From Tuctoria greenei (Eukaryota; Streptophyta; Magnoliopsida; Poales; Poaceae), in assembly GCA_036927565.1 (NCBI GenBank), contig JAYESD010000009.1, positions 159,300,929-159,364,928 of the forward strand: a DNA stretch of 64,000 bases, in the 5' to 3' direction. Made by a program: the position numbers and the translations under genes. The notes beneath the pieces were generated by a model. That model was not told the DNA's origin and did no database searches. It was given only the letters and a program-made list of their open reading frames with translations. Shown in pieces: positions 1 to 10,795 of this stretch. Each line of letters opens with the position of its first letter. The stretch's first letter is position 1.

Positions 1-2306
1 GCTCGAGTTTGACGCCGTTTTGGCCATTCCGGCCAACCTCCGGCGACCCCGCCGCCGTGCGCCGCCGGGCCGGCGCGCGCGCGCCGCCTCGGTCGCCCTC
101 GGGGCGACGTGGCCCCATCTCGGCCGCCCAACCAGGGCCAACGGCCGAGATTAGAAGGGGCGTACCCCTTCGTTTATTTTAAATCCGGGCCGCCCCCTTT
201 AAATCCGACGGCCCAGATTGAAGGCGGATATGGCCGTTGGCCGTTTTGCGCGTAGGCCCCTGCGCATATTTTCGGTAATTGCAGTTAGGTCCTGGATTTT
301 AGGGAATAGCCCCTGGACTTTAATTAAATTGTGTCAGCACTGTTAAATTGATTAAATAAATCATTTTAGCCCCTGTTTTCACCATAAAATATATTTTTAG
401 CCTCTGTAAATTATGATTAAACCCCTGGTGATGTTATAAAATATTTTCAAGCCTCTGATCATGTCTGTTTTGCATAAAAACCCCTGCATCCATGTTTATT
501 TACATAAAATCATAGAATTTACACTCTCTTTTGCATAAATTAATTAGGGAAATCACTTGGCCTTTATTTATTAATTGGTTTACATTAAAGTAATTTAATT
601 AATACTGTTTTGAACCACTTCATTACTGTATTATTCAAATTAGCTAAGGAAAATTGTAGCAAATCCTTGCAATGTTCTAAAATAAAGATAAAAACCATAA
701 ATTGTCAATCAACCCCACCTCAACCCTAAAAACCAAATTTCCACCCACACCTCTAATTAAAACTTCAACTAAGGACATTGTGTTAGCAACGTAATTGCGT
801 AGGTTTTCTTTGGTGTTATTTATTTGTGGTGTGCATTATTTCTCTTGTGCTTATTGTGTGCTACTACTTTCCGTTCCGCATGCGATGATGTGTTTAGAGT
901 CGGTTCCCGAGCCGACTTACAACCTTCAGGACTACCACTTCACCGACCCATCCTCCGAAGAAGGCAAGTTCCTTGACCATTTTGCACCTGTTTTATTAAG
1001 TTTTAGTTAGCTGCATGATTAGTAAATTGAATCCTATTTACTGTACCCTTCCATATAATTCCTTGTCCCCTGGTTGGCTTGGGTAGATGTTATTATTTCT
1101 TTACGCTTAGCCATGCTTAGTAGTTGGGAGGGAAATATCTCTACATTACATGCTCTATCATTAACTATTGTGATTTATTTGTTGAGATATGGTGAAATGA
1201 ATTGTAGTGGGTAGGAATCTGGCGGGTTGGTTTTGCTTGGTATGGTGCAGTACGCACGAGACCCGGGTTTTGGGGTATGAACCTTGCCGGATTCTAAGGA
1301 CCGGTTTATGGAGAAGCCACTAAGCCTTATAGTATCGCCACAAGACTGAGTATGGGGCAGCTTGGTCCATTAATTAGGCCTCTCCCGGCGTAGTATTAGT
1401 GGTTGGATAGTGCGGGGAATTGGTTCAGGGTGTACTGCCTTGGGATCCGCATGGCTCAAGAGGGGGCAACTGGGGTGTTGAGTCGTGGTGTAACGACTCA
1501 CACTTTTGTACAGGGGTGAAACCTCAGAGGGCTAGTACGCGTCGGGAGAATCCTTTGTAAAGACCTCGTAGTGATCTCCTGGCCTCACACCAAAGGAAGT
1601 GTGCAATGTGGTTCGCGACCACGGGCATCAGGGAGGTTTCCTTAGTCCACCTGGCAACAGGGGATGAAATCACGGCTTGTGGGTAAAGGGTACATTCTCT
1701 GCAGAGATTTAGAAACTGTCATGACAGCCGTGCTCACGGACAAGAGCGGCTTGGTGTCCAATTCATAATTAGCCAATGTCTGGGAATGGTGGTTTGGTTT
1801 GGATTGGTTGGTTGGCACTTGGTTTACCAATGGGTTATGGTTGGGTTCATACACCTAGAAGTAGGTGCTAATGAAAGCTAAGGATAGGTTGTAATGCTAT
1901 AGTGCTTAACCCAAAATTGGCCTTCCTTTCTAAATACCCTCATGTCATCTCTTTCCCACTTGCTGAGTACCGTTGGTACTCAAACTTGCTTGTTGCTTAT
2001 CTTTCCTCAGTCTACAATGGAGAAGAGGTGGAGAATGAAGACTTCTTCGCTGATCCGGAGGAGACGTTCTAGGCTGGCGCAACCCCCGGGCAACGCCTGT
2101 GCATGGAGCCACCCTAGTTTACTTTTACCGCTGTTTGCTCTGTAAGCTTATTTTAGACCTACGGGTCATTATTGTAAGACATTTATGTACTCGAACATGG
2201 CTTGTAATAAATGATATTACACTTTCGTCTACACATGTATGATGAGAATCGATCCTGGCATACATGTGGAAGCCATCCGGTTATCTTGTTGGGACCGGGT
2301 GTGACA
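1..2306. mobile_element. Ty3/Gypsy-type LTR (3' part; start lies outside the window)
   Basis: The stretch has no coding exon and reads like a long grass LTR: a very GC-rich block at 1-270, then AT-rich sequence, then a polyadenylation-like region around 2195-2215 with AATAAA-like words. It ends at 2306 in GGGACCGGGTGTGACA, the usual 3' terminus of grass Gypsy LTRs (5' TGT...ACA 3'). The next base starts native intron sequence, and only 41 bases separate the end from an exon of the SET gene at 2348. Whether this is a solo LTR or the end of a full element cannot be told, because the 5' end and its target duplication are off the window. Superfamily assignment rests on terminus and composition only. 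Confidence 0.72.
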
Positions 2307-2347
2307 ATTTCCATTTGTTCTAATAACAAAATGCTTATCTTTTGCAG

Positions 2348-5300
2348 GAAACTGACATTTCTGCTAAAAATAGTAGTGTTCATGAGAACACAGAATCAAG
2401 TAATTGTGAGTCGATTTGGGTTGAGGGCCTTGTCCCAGGGATTGATTTCTGTAATCATAGTAAGTGTTCCAACTATATTCTTGGGTTATATAATGTATTT
2501 TAGTAGACAAAACATATGTATGTCTTTTTTAACAAGAAACATGTGTGGCTGTATTTGCCAGGAATTTCATAAATGAAAAGTAAATATTTCTCTGTTAGGC
2601 GAGCATTGTTTGTTCCCCATTCTTAGCTATGTAGGTTGTATTGTATTCACCAGGTGTAAAGGCACAGGCGACATGGGAAGTTGATTCCGAGGGAAATGTT
2701 ACTGGAGTTCCTGCTTCAATGTACTTCATGCTTGGTAATTTCGATGGATCCAAACCTTCCTTTCTTTTCCTTTGCTTATAGTTTGCAGTTATCCATATGA
2801 TAAGAACCATATAGATTTCTTTCTCCTCATTTTTCATATGATAAGAACCATATAGATTTCTTTCACCTCATTTTTTCTATGAGATAATGATTCCTGTTAT
2901 GAATTATGATTTTGTTTTTTCTTTCTTTCTCAAGCTGACAAAAGCTCTGTTGAGACTGGAGCAGAGATCTACATAAATTATGGGAACAAAGGAAATGAGG
3001 TATTAATCACTACTTTTTTATATTTATTATTTGCTTAAAAGATTAAAAATATGCTTCATTCTTGGCAAGCGACATTGTATGACTTGTATTGGTTTCATGA
3101 GTCTCATTGTCTAACATATTCTTATTTAGGATTGTTAGTCTTTCTGATATGCCGATATGTTATCGCAATATGTCTGAGGGTCTCTTAAGAAATAGTGTAA
3201 CCTCTTACAAGAAAATTCTTGGATGTTGCATCCGTAGACCTTAAATGTAGTTTGGGCAATAATCTAGCAATTTTTTTCCAAATCTTGATATGATGCATAA
3301 ACAAAAAAGGAAAAAATATTAGATGATAGAGATGCACTACTCCGAGATCTGTGGTTCATTTGATCCACCCTGGGATCTGGATTTTGATTTGACTGCTACA
3401 TGGGTTTGCGTATTCAGTATTCCTTTTAGATTTACTTTTAGCACAGATTATAATGTATTATGCTACATTTTACAATAATCACAGTTATCGATGGAATGAC
3501 TTTTCCCAAGCGCAATGATGAATTGATAGAAGTTACATCATCACCATGTTTGGTGTTGAAAACATGCAGTGATCTCTTACATTTCTATGTCTATTTTGAT
3601 GTTTGCTGAAGCCGTGATAAGTCAGTTATTATTATTTAAACAGAACTGTTGATGAGATTCTGTACTTTGCCTTTACTTACAGGAACTTCTATACCTCTAT
3701 GGATTTGTGCTTGACAACAATCCTGATGATTATCTCATGGTAACCCTCACAACGAAATCTTGTGGCACACTTGCATAAGATATAGCTTTGAACCAAGCAC
3801 TTTTCTACTTGCTCTATGTGTAGCTTCATTATCCAGCGGAAGCTCTTAGACAAGTCCAATCTTCTGATATTAAGATGAAGCTACTGGATATACAGGTGCT
3901 GTTAAATGATCAAGATTTTTGTAGCCCTCTTCCTGCATGGCTTCTATTAAGCTCTAGCTGTTATGTGGAGTGACTTGCCCTGTGCATGCCAGGAGTTCAG
4001 ATTGCTTGCATGCCAGGGTTCTCGACTTTTTATTATTGATGTTGTTTGAGATCTCCAAAAGTTTGCACTGTTTGGAATTGCTAAGGATTATTTTGATTGC
4101 TCCAACACTTGAATCCCTCTTAAGCATCCAGCTATTGAGATCATGGATCTCACTGTGTACTTCTTCTATGTTTGCAGAAGGGCGAATTGAGATGTCTCCT
4201 ACCCAGGAGTTTGCTTGATAATGGATTTTTTGGTGTTTGTTCCGGTGAAAAAAGTGATAATGAGAAAAATACTAGTCCTCGTTGTAGTTATAGTTGGAGT
4301 GGTCAGCGCAAAATTCCATCATATCTCAACAAAATTGTTTTCCCTCAAAGATTTTTAAGTACTCTACGTACAATTGCCATGCAAGAACATGAGCTTGAAG
4401 AGGTTGCTTTGTTACTTGGGGAGGTTTGTACTTCCAGCTTCTGTATTTCAACCAAGAATTGACTCGTAATACTATGATCCCAGCGTTTAGCATCTGGCTC
4501 AAGGCACTAAGTTCAGTTTTATTCCCAGAATCATTCAAATCGAACTAGCCTTTCTGTTTGAGAAGCTCAAGAAATTTGTTTGGAGGTGCTGCAGATGGGC
4601 CTGAAAAAGATAAATCATGTATTCTGTTGGCAGATTGTTCTGGGCCTAATTGAATTTGTTTCTCTTAGGTTGCATGTAGTGTAGATAGAGAACCATCTGA
4701 TGTGGAGGTCCAAAGTGCTATTTGGGAGGTCTGTGGCGATCACGGGTCACTGGGTTTGCTTGTGGATCTTCTTCGGATCAAGTAATGGATTTCCTCTTTT
4801 TATTCTTTTTATGTATTCAGTATTTTAGACTATTAGCCTACCCCATCCTGCTTGGACAAATGCTTTGCTGTTATATATTTTAGACTATGTAGTTAGTATT
4901 GTGAATAGCCCATGGATCACTTCAATTATTTTGCAAGGACGGCTGAACTTGAAGAAGGCACTGGAACAGAAGCATCTGACAGCCAGCTGCTTGAGACGTT
5001 TTATTCTAGTGATTCGGAGGACTCCATGAGGTGGATTGGCAACATTTTTTGTGTGTGTTTTGCTTTATTTCCACACGTTAACACACACAGATGCATCTTT
5101 ATATACTTATTATCTTCAATTTACTATGAGACACTATCATAGGATGGAACATAGATGGCTAAATTGTTCTTACAGAGAAAGTGCTCACTATTCGATAGTG
5201 CTGATATCCAAGGTAGACATGGAATGAACATGTCAAAATGTGTAACAGACGGCTTCATGTTCCAATATTTATTACCTAATTCCTATTTTAAGGAACTAAC

Positions 5301-5569
5301 CTGTAATAGTGCTCTATAGGGCACTGGCACTTATGTATATTTAAAGTTTTGGTTCTTAGAGAACGTATTCATTTTTTCAGTATGCTTCGAAATCCCTTTG
5401 ACTAACGATATTACTTTTCCTTTCATTTATGTGCAGAGGTGACGAGAACAACAAAAACAAGTCAAAAATAAATTGCCGTTCCTGTATAGTGTACCGAAGA
5501 GGACAGAAACATCTAGCAAGGTTGTTTCTTAGGGAGGCAGAGCATCTTCTGGAGCTTTCTGCAAATTAA
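2348..5569 (+). CDS. SET-domain protein lysine methyltransferase (3' part of gene)
   Basis: Nine exons keep one frame: 2348-2459, 2654-2734, 2935-2999, 3683-3739, 3824-3895, 4178-4423, 4669-4781, 4938-5030, 5437-5569. The first exons spell the C-terminal half of a SET domain: GLVPGIDFCNH, then EIYINYGNKGNEELLYLYGF, which holds the substrate/AdoMet-binding NH and the catalytic-core Tyr. The rest resembles the helical substrate-binding region of the Rubisco LSMT/SETD3-SETD6 class. Such enzymes use S-adenosylmethionine to methylate lysines of non-histone proteins, often in plastids; the substrate here is unknown. The N-terminal half and start codon lie left of the window, or beyond the LTR element that occupies the preceding intron. 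Family call is secure; the exact orthologue is not. Confidence 0.85.
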
Positions 5570-7009
5570 CAGCGCTGACATACTTTTCTGGTATACATTT
5601 TCTCATCTGCTTTCTTGTAAAATTTCAAGGGAGAAATAAAGGTCTCTGTCCTATAAGACTAGGGGTACCACTTACACCAATGCTCTTCTAAACTCATTTT
5701 CTGAACTTTCTTAAAAAAACTCATTTTCTGGATGACAAAATTTGAGGATTACGTAAACTGTTTCTGGGCATTCAGATGAGTAATAGGAAATGGGGAAAGT
5801 TGTGCACCGTGCAAATGATATATTTGGTGCACCTGCTGCATGAAAAGAATGCACAGAAGATAAATTTAACAATATCTTGTTTGTCAAACTAGAACACTTG
5901 TTATGATTCATGAGTACAATTTTATGTTGAACATAATGACACTGCCCTTTTGCAGGCTTGCAGCGCAGAAGGCAGAATCGTGAACATAATGCTGTGATGG
6001 GGTCATGGGAACTATCAGAAGAGGCACTTGGATTTAACAAATTTGCATGTTTGAGTTTCTCATGGGCTGAGTTGCCCAGTTACCCTCGACCTTTCGTCAA
6101 TTCGTCGTGTGCTGGAGGATCCACCTGACGGAGAACTTGCATCATCCGGACTGTTGTTGATTCCTAAACCGAAAGGGAGTGGACTCTAGATTTGCCTTAA
6201 GCCGTTGCTTAGTTTGGTCCAAGCATATTTTTACGGAAATGGAGAGACCAGACATCCCTGCTTTCCAGAGATTTTGTTTGCTAAGAGAGCTTGCTTCGCA
6301 GAGTTGCGCTTGATGAAAGTAAAGAGTACCCGTGGCACTGCTACGAACATTAAGCTTTTTATAACCTAGAAGCCTGGAATTATAATATACTTCTTCCGTT
6401 TTCAAATGTTTGTTGTTTGTTATTTTAAAAATGAACTAACAAGCAGCGGATGAGTACTCCCTCGAGGGAGTAGCATTCTTGATGGTTCCCTGGGCATGTG
6501 TTGGTGTCTTGGTTGTTATGCATATTTCAGGCGAAGCGTCGTCGTGTGAATTAAGTACTGTTTATAATCCGGATGAGACCATCAGCAGCGGTTTATATTT
6601 CTATATTTTTAGTATATTTTTCGCTCCACGCACTTATTTTATACTTTTAATATTTTACTTTATATTTATAGTTTAGTAAACTTTACAGTAAACTACTGTG
6701 GATGGTTTGATCATGCTATGTCCTTGCAATCCATCCTACTGGGTGGTGCCCTCTGGTGTATGACGATTGACGGGGAGTCGTGGTCGGGACCAAGTACGTC
6801 AACGGAGGATAACTGACGTCGTTAACTGCAGCAGCTGAACAAGCATAATCGGCTGTCTCCAAGACCACTCAACACTGAAGGAAATCAAAGCTATGTTTTT
6901 TTTTGTTTTCAAAACAAATTGAATTGCCGTTCTCTGGTTTACAAAGCAAAATGAATTAGAATGAAGTTCCCTCCAAAACATCCTAGCTGCTCGATCGGGC
7001 GGGCGGGAC
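5570..7009. other. Intergenic; SET gene 3' UTR and a decayed Stowaway-like MITE
   Basis: Downstream of the SET stop the sequence is AT-rich and non-coding; the 3' UTR of that gene must lie in its first part. At 6390-6470 a degenerate Stowaway-like unit runs from CTTCTTCCGT to CTCGAGGGAG with TA on both sides. The last few hundred bases hold the 3' flank of the minus-strand DREB1 gene. I see no supported gene here. Confidence 0.5.
6390..6470. mobile_element. Degenerate Stowaway-like MITE
   Basis: It begins CTTCTTCCGTTTTCAAATG after TA and ends CTCGAGGGAG before TA. The ends are inverted copies of the CTCCCTCC-type Stowaway terminus, with mismatches. It is about 81 bp. Confidence 0.45.
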
Positions 7010-7637
7010 TCAATAGCTCCACAGCGTGACGTTAGTGCCGCCACAGCCGGAGGTGACGTCGTCGTCCCCGTCCATATGCCAGCTAGTCTGCCAGTCGCTG
7101 CCGCCGGTCATGCCGTCGTAGTGATACGAGTGGTCCAACTCCATGTTGCCGTACATCGCGTAGTCGTACGGCCGCGGCGCCGCGTCGTCATCCAGGTGGT
7201 TGGAAATCGCCGCCGCGTCGACGATGGCGGCGCCTGACGAGGACGCCGCGTCCTGGTGGCACGAGAAGGAGGCCTCGGCGGCGAGCTGGATGGCGGCGCG
7301 GCGGATGTCGTCGGGCGTGGCGAGCGTGGCCGGGTCGACGCGGAGCAGGCGCGCCGAGTCGGCGAAGTTGAGGCAGGCGGCGCGGCCGCGGAGCGCGAGC
7401 GCGGCGACGTCGTGCGCGCGCGCGGCGGCCTCGGCGGTGGCGAAGGTGCCGAGCCAGATGCGGGACTTCTTGTTGGGCTCCCGCACCTCGCAGACCCAGC
7501 GGCCGGCGGCGCCGCACGCCGCGGTACACCGGGTGGCGCGTCTCGCGGAACTTGGTCCGGCCGGCGGGGCGCTTGGGCGGCGCCGACGTGACCGTGGCGT
7601 ACTGGCCCTCCCCCAGCTGCCCGTCGTCGTACTCCAT
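7010..7637 (-). pseudogene. DREB1: DREB1/CBF-type AP2/ERF transcription factor with frameshift in the AP2 domain
   Basis: Intronless, on the minus strand, starting with ATG at 7637. The first frame gives EGQYATVTSAPPKRPAGRTK and then FRETRHPVYRGVRRR, the CBF signature upstream of the AP2 domain plus its first strand. Near 7500-7512 the frame is lost. The other frame resumes with WVCEVREPNKKSRIWLGTF, continues through the AP2 helix, has DSARLL where CBFs usually have DSAWRL, and ends in the diagnostic LWSY before the stop at 7010-7012. Compared with the usual RRRGPAGRW, about 8 bases appear missing. A working protein would bind CRT/DRE elements and switch on cold and drought genes; as read, the product would lack most of the AP2 domain. 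A sequencing error in this GC-rich stretch cannot be excluded. Closest remembered relative is rice DREB1C. Confidence 0.85.
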
Positions 7638-7720
7638 GGATTCTCTGTTTAGTAGTATCTGAATCTATGGTGATTGAGGCGCTGCTAGGTTTATTAGTGT
7701 TAGTGGTGGTTCTCGGCGAG

Positions 7721-7730
7721 TATTTATAGG
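7721..7730 (-). promoter_or_regulatory. TATA box of the DREB1-like gene
   Basis: On the minus strand the sequence reads CCTATAAATA, about 85 bases upstream of the ATG at 7637. That is a normal distance for a plant gene with a short 5' UTR. The promoter therefore looks intact although the coding frame is broken. Confidence 0.65.
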
Positions 7731-7912
7731 ATTTGGTGAGTGAGGGATGATGGTGAATGTAGCTTGAAGCAGGGCGTGCGTGACGGGAGAGCTCGTGACT
7801 TGGTTGGGACGGTGGAAGACGCCGTGAGCATGGATTGGGCTCGTGTCGTGTGGAGCCCGACATGGCAGCTCAGCTGGGAAGAGGACAAGGAAGGAGGGAG
7901 AGAGGGAGATGG

Positions 7913-8480
7913 GAATTTTTTTTATTAATATACGATTTTTAAACGTTTTTAATATAAACAACATACAAAATGAAAAATTTTCAAAACTAACCCACCTTCG
8001 TATGTGTCACATACGAAATTTAAATTTCGTATGTGGCACATACGAAATTCAAATTTCGTATGTGCCACATACGAAATTCGTTTTAAGCTGACGCAGGTAT
8101 GTTTTATTGAGTTTTGAACCTCAGTTTTGAAATATTTAGAGTAAGAATTTGAAAGTGTTTCCAAAATACAAAATGTAGAGTAGATTGTAAAGTTATTTAT
8201 GCAATGAGGAACATATAGTTGTAGTATTGGGAATCAAAAGTTATTGAATATTGAATTGTGTAATACGATCACAATCATTCAGTTTTTGTGATCGTAATAC
8301 CAACTTCGAAAATCAATATCTCTCAACTCAATGGACGAAATATATTGGAAATATATTCCTTAGACTCACCAGAACTAATACTATAATTTATGTTATAACA
8401 ATTTGGAGCAATTGTACCTCTAAATATTTCAAAACTGAGGTTCAAAACGTTTAAAAATCGTTTATTAATAAAAAAAATTC
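7913..8480. mobile_element. Mutator-like (MULE) MITE, copy 1, internally deleted
   Basis: The element starts GAATTTTTTTTATTAAT and ends with the inverted form. It is flanked by a perfect 9-bp target duplication GGGAGATGG at 7904-7912 and 8481-8489, the hallmark of Mutator-type insertion. The left arm (7913-8136) holds three 17-bp palindromes of the form CGTATGTG-N-CACATACG starting at 7999, 8028 and 8057, exactly 29 bp apart. The right arm lacks the matching block, so this copy is 568 bp against 734 bp for the copy at 30984. Its core is in the opposite orientation to that copy. It lies about 180 bp upstream of the DREB1-like TATA box. No transposase is encoded. Confidence 0.88.
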
Positions 8481-8489
8481 GGGAGATGG

Positions 8490-9031
8490 CGACAGGGACT
8501 GACGACTGGCTGTTCTTCATCTTGGGCGGCGGAGGCACAAGATCTCTAGCTTTCCTTACGCCTTGACCGGTGAAGTTTTGACACGAGCGTCTGGTCCTGG
8601 TTGTTTTAAATTTTCACCGACCGAACGTACGTGCTGCACTGCACCAGGTTTTATTTATTTTATTAGACGAATCCTTAGCCAGCCGTGAAGACTGAGAGAG
8701 AGGTTTGAATAGAATACAGTACGTTGGGTGGCAGCACCAGCGCGCCGCCCGCGGAAGCGCGTTTACTTCATTCAACAGGATCCGTGCGTGCGTGCGTGGG
8801 CCGGCGCGCCAGGACACGTGGTGCTCCAGGTGGCCAGGTTGATGCTGATGGTGATTGGGTCGGAAGCGGCGGCGGCGGTTGACATGTCGCCCGTGGTCGG
8901 TGCTGCGGAATTCCTCCTCCCCTCCGATTCTGACCGCGCCCGCCTCCACCATGTATGTACGCCGGCGATCGAATTCGGGCCGGGTGGCCCGATAGATCAT
9001 CTCGGCAGCGGCCCGCTATCCTCCTCAATTT
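8490..9031. other. Intergenic, upstream of the DREB1-like gene
   Basis: No gene supported. The GC-rich part ends in a 29-bp sequence at 8986-9014 that occurs again, identical, at 10128-10156. The two copies bracket the foldback element. Confidence 0.5.
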
Positions 9032-10100
9032 GGAATTTTTTATTTTAGCATTATTAATTTATTATTTAATATTAATAGCGTCTGATTTTTTTTGTAAAAC
9101 TAGCATCCTGCCTGGAGACGACTTGCCACGTGGCAGCACATGTAGCAGTCTTAAAAATTCTGATTTTTGTTTACTTTTGGACGCTCATTTTAAAATACTT
9201 ACAGACATATTTTGAAAATATTGTTATTGAAGAAAATGTATTATACAATGTGTACTACAAATTCTTCAATAACAATATTTCCAAAATATGTCTCTAGTTA
9301 TTTCAAAATAGCCGTTCAAAATTGAATAAAACTCAACAAAATTGGGTTGCAGAGGCAAATTTGCTGAGCTCAATCACTTTTCGATGACTATTTTAAAATA
9401 ACTACATATATATTCATGAAATTTTAATATTGGATAACTGTAAAAAAAATATTTACTACATTTTATTCAATAAAAATATTTCAAAAATGCGTTTCTAGGT
9501 ATTTTAAAATAGCGTCCAAAAGTGAATGAAACTAAGAAAATCCGGGTTGTAGAGGCAAATTTGCTGTGTTCAGTCACTTTTGAATGGTTATTTTAGAATA
9601 CTCAGGGACATATTTAGGAAATATGGTTATTAAGTAAAATGTAGTAAAGGTTGTTATCTATAGTTAGTCCAATATCATCATTTTCTAAATTTGTATATAT
9701 GTATTTTAAAAAGGTCGTCAAATATGACTAAACTCAGCAAATTTGCCTCTGCAACGCAAATTTGCTGAGTTTTATTCACATTTGGACGGGTATTTAGAAA
9801 TATCTAGAGACTTATTTTGGAAATATTGTTACTTAAGGAATTGTATAACACATTATCTACTATATTTTTATAATAAAAACATTTCCAAAATATGTCTTAA
9901 GTATTTTAAAATAGGCACCCAAAAGTAAACAAAAACTAGAATTTTTTAGACTGCCACATATGCTGCCACGTGGTCACGGGTACCTGCCACGTGGCAAGTC
10001 GTCAATACCGTGGACTGCAGGGAAGCTAGTTTTGCAAAAAAAAAAATCAGACACTATTAGTATTAAATAATAAATTAATAATGCTAAAATAAAAAAATCC
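9032..10100. mobile_element. Foldback-type element with long inverted arms
   Basis: The left end GGAATTTTTTATTTTAGCAT and the right end are inverted copies, and the match continues with some divergence for well over 200 bp into each arm. Between the arms, a block containing AGAGGCAAATTTGCTGAG-like words recurs near 9350, 9550 and 9750 in alternating orientation. No transposase frame is present. Both arms carry TGCCACGTGGCA-type G-boxes: one near 9125, and two near 9970-9995. I could not find a convincing target duplication right at the ends. Class is probably Mutator-like foldback or another TIR-type non-autonomous element. Confidence 0.7.
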
Positions 10101-10795
10101 CCGCGCTCTACGCTGGCGATCGTGCTCGGCCCGATAGATCATCTCGGCAGCGGCCCAGGTACGCAAGCGGCCCGCGTCGTGACAAACCTTGTCCGGCCCA
10201 TTCGTTGCCTGTGCCTCGTGTAGTAACAAACCAATACTGTATGTGACTGCTGACTGACAGTGACAGGCCCCAGCGATGCTTGCCATCTCACGACCCACCC
10301 CACCCAACAACCAAAATAATTCTACGCACATGCCACATGCTTGCTGCTCCTTCCTAATCCGTCAACTACCACGCGTAGTGGTTACTGGTTTACTAGTATT
10401 TCATTTCATCATGTAGAATCGCAGGCGAGGCGATTTCTTCAGAATTTTCTGACCGGTGTTCTGCGTTGTGTGAGCATCGTCAGTCACCCAATTGGAGACC
10501 CTTTCTGATCGACTTATTCCCAATCTGTCTGAATACATTTTTGGCGTGCCCTAATTCTCTCTCTGCCTCTCTCTTAATATGCACACAAAAGAATATCAAA
10601 CATTTGATGATGGACAAGAAGAAAAACAGGAAAAAAGGAAAAAAAATACTACAGTATCACATAAGAGGCGGTACGAGCCAATGCAATGCAATGTAATGCC
10701 ACGCAATCCAATCATCATCTCATAAGGACACGCTCACGCCCACATGCACGTCCTATCAGATTCTGCCTTTCGCGCTGGTACGTGATCCATCGCCC
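10101..10795. other. Intergenic, 3' side of the BAG gene
   Basis: Contains the second 29-bp repeat at 10128-10156 and the 3' flank of the BAG gene. No gene or transposon is recognisable between 10160 and 10795. Confidence 0.5.

Noticed and set aside
7108..7863. 251-residue minus-strand frame across the DREB1 locus
   Set aside because: Low-complexity Pro/Arg/Ser reading in a third frame. It crosses the promoter and contains no AP2 sequence.
7999..8073. Three evenly spaced repeats, superficially like a CRISPR array
   Set aside because: This is a plant nuclear genome; the spacers are the same AAATT-type sequence, and the units lie inside the arm of a transposable element.
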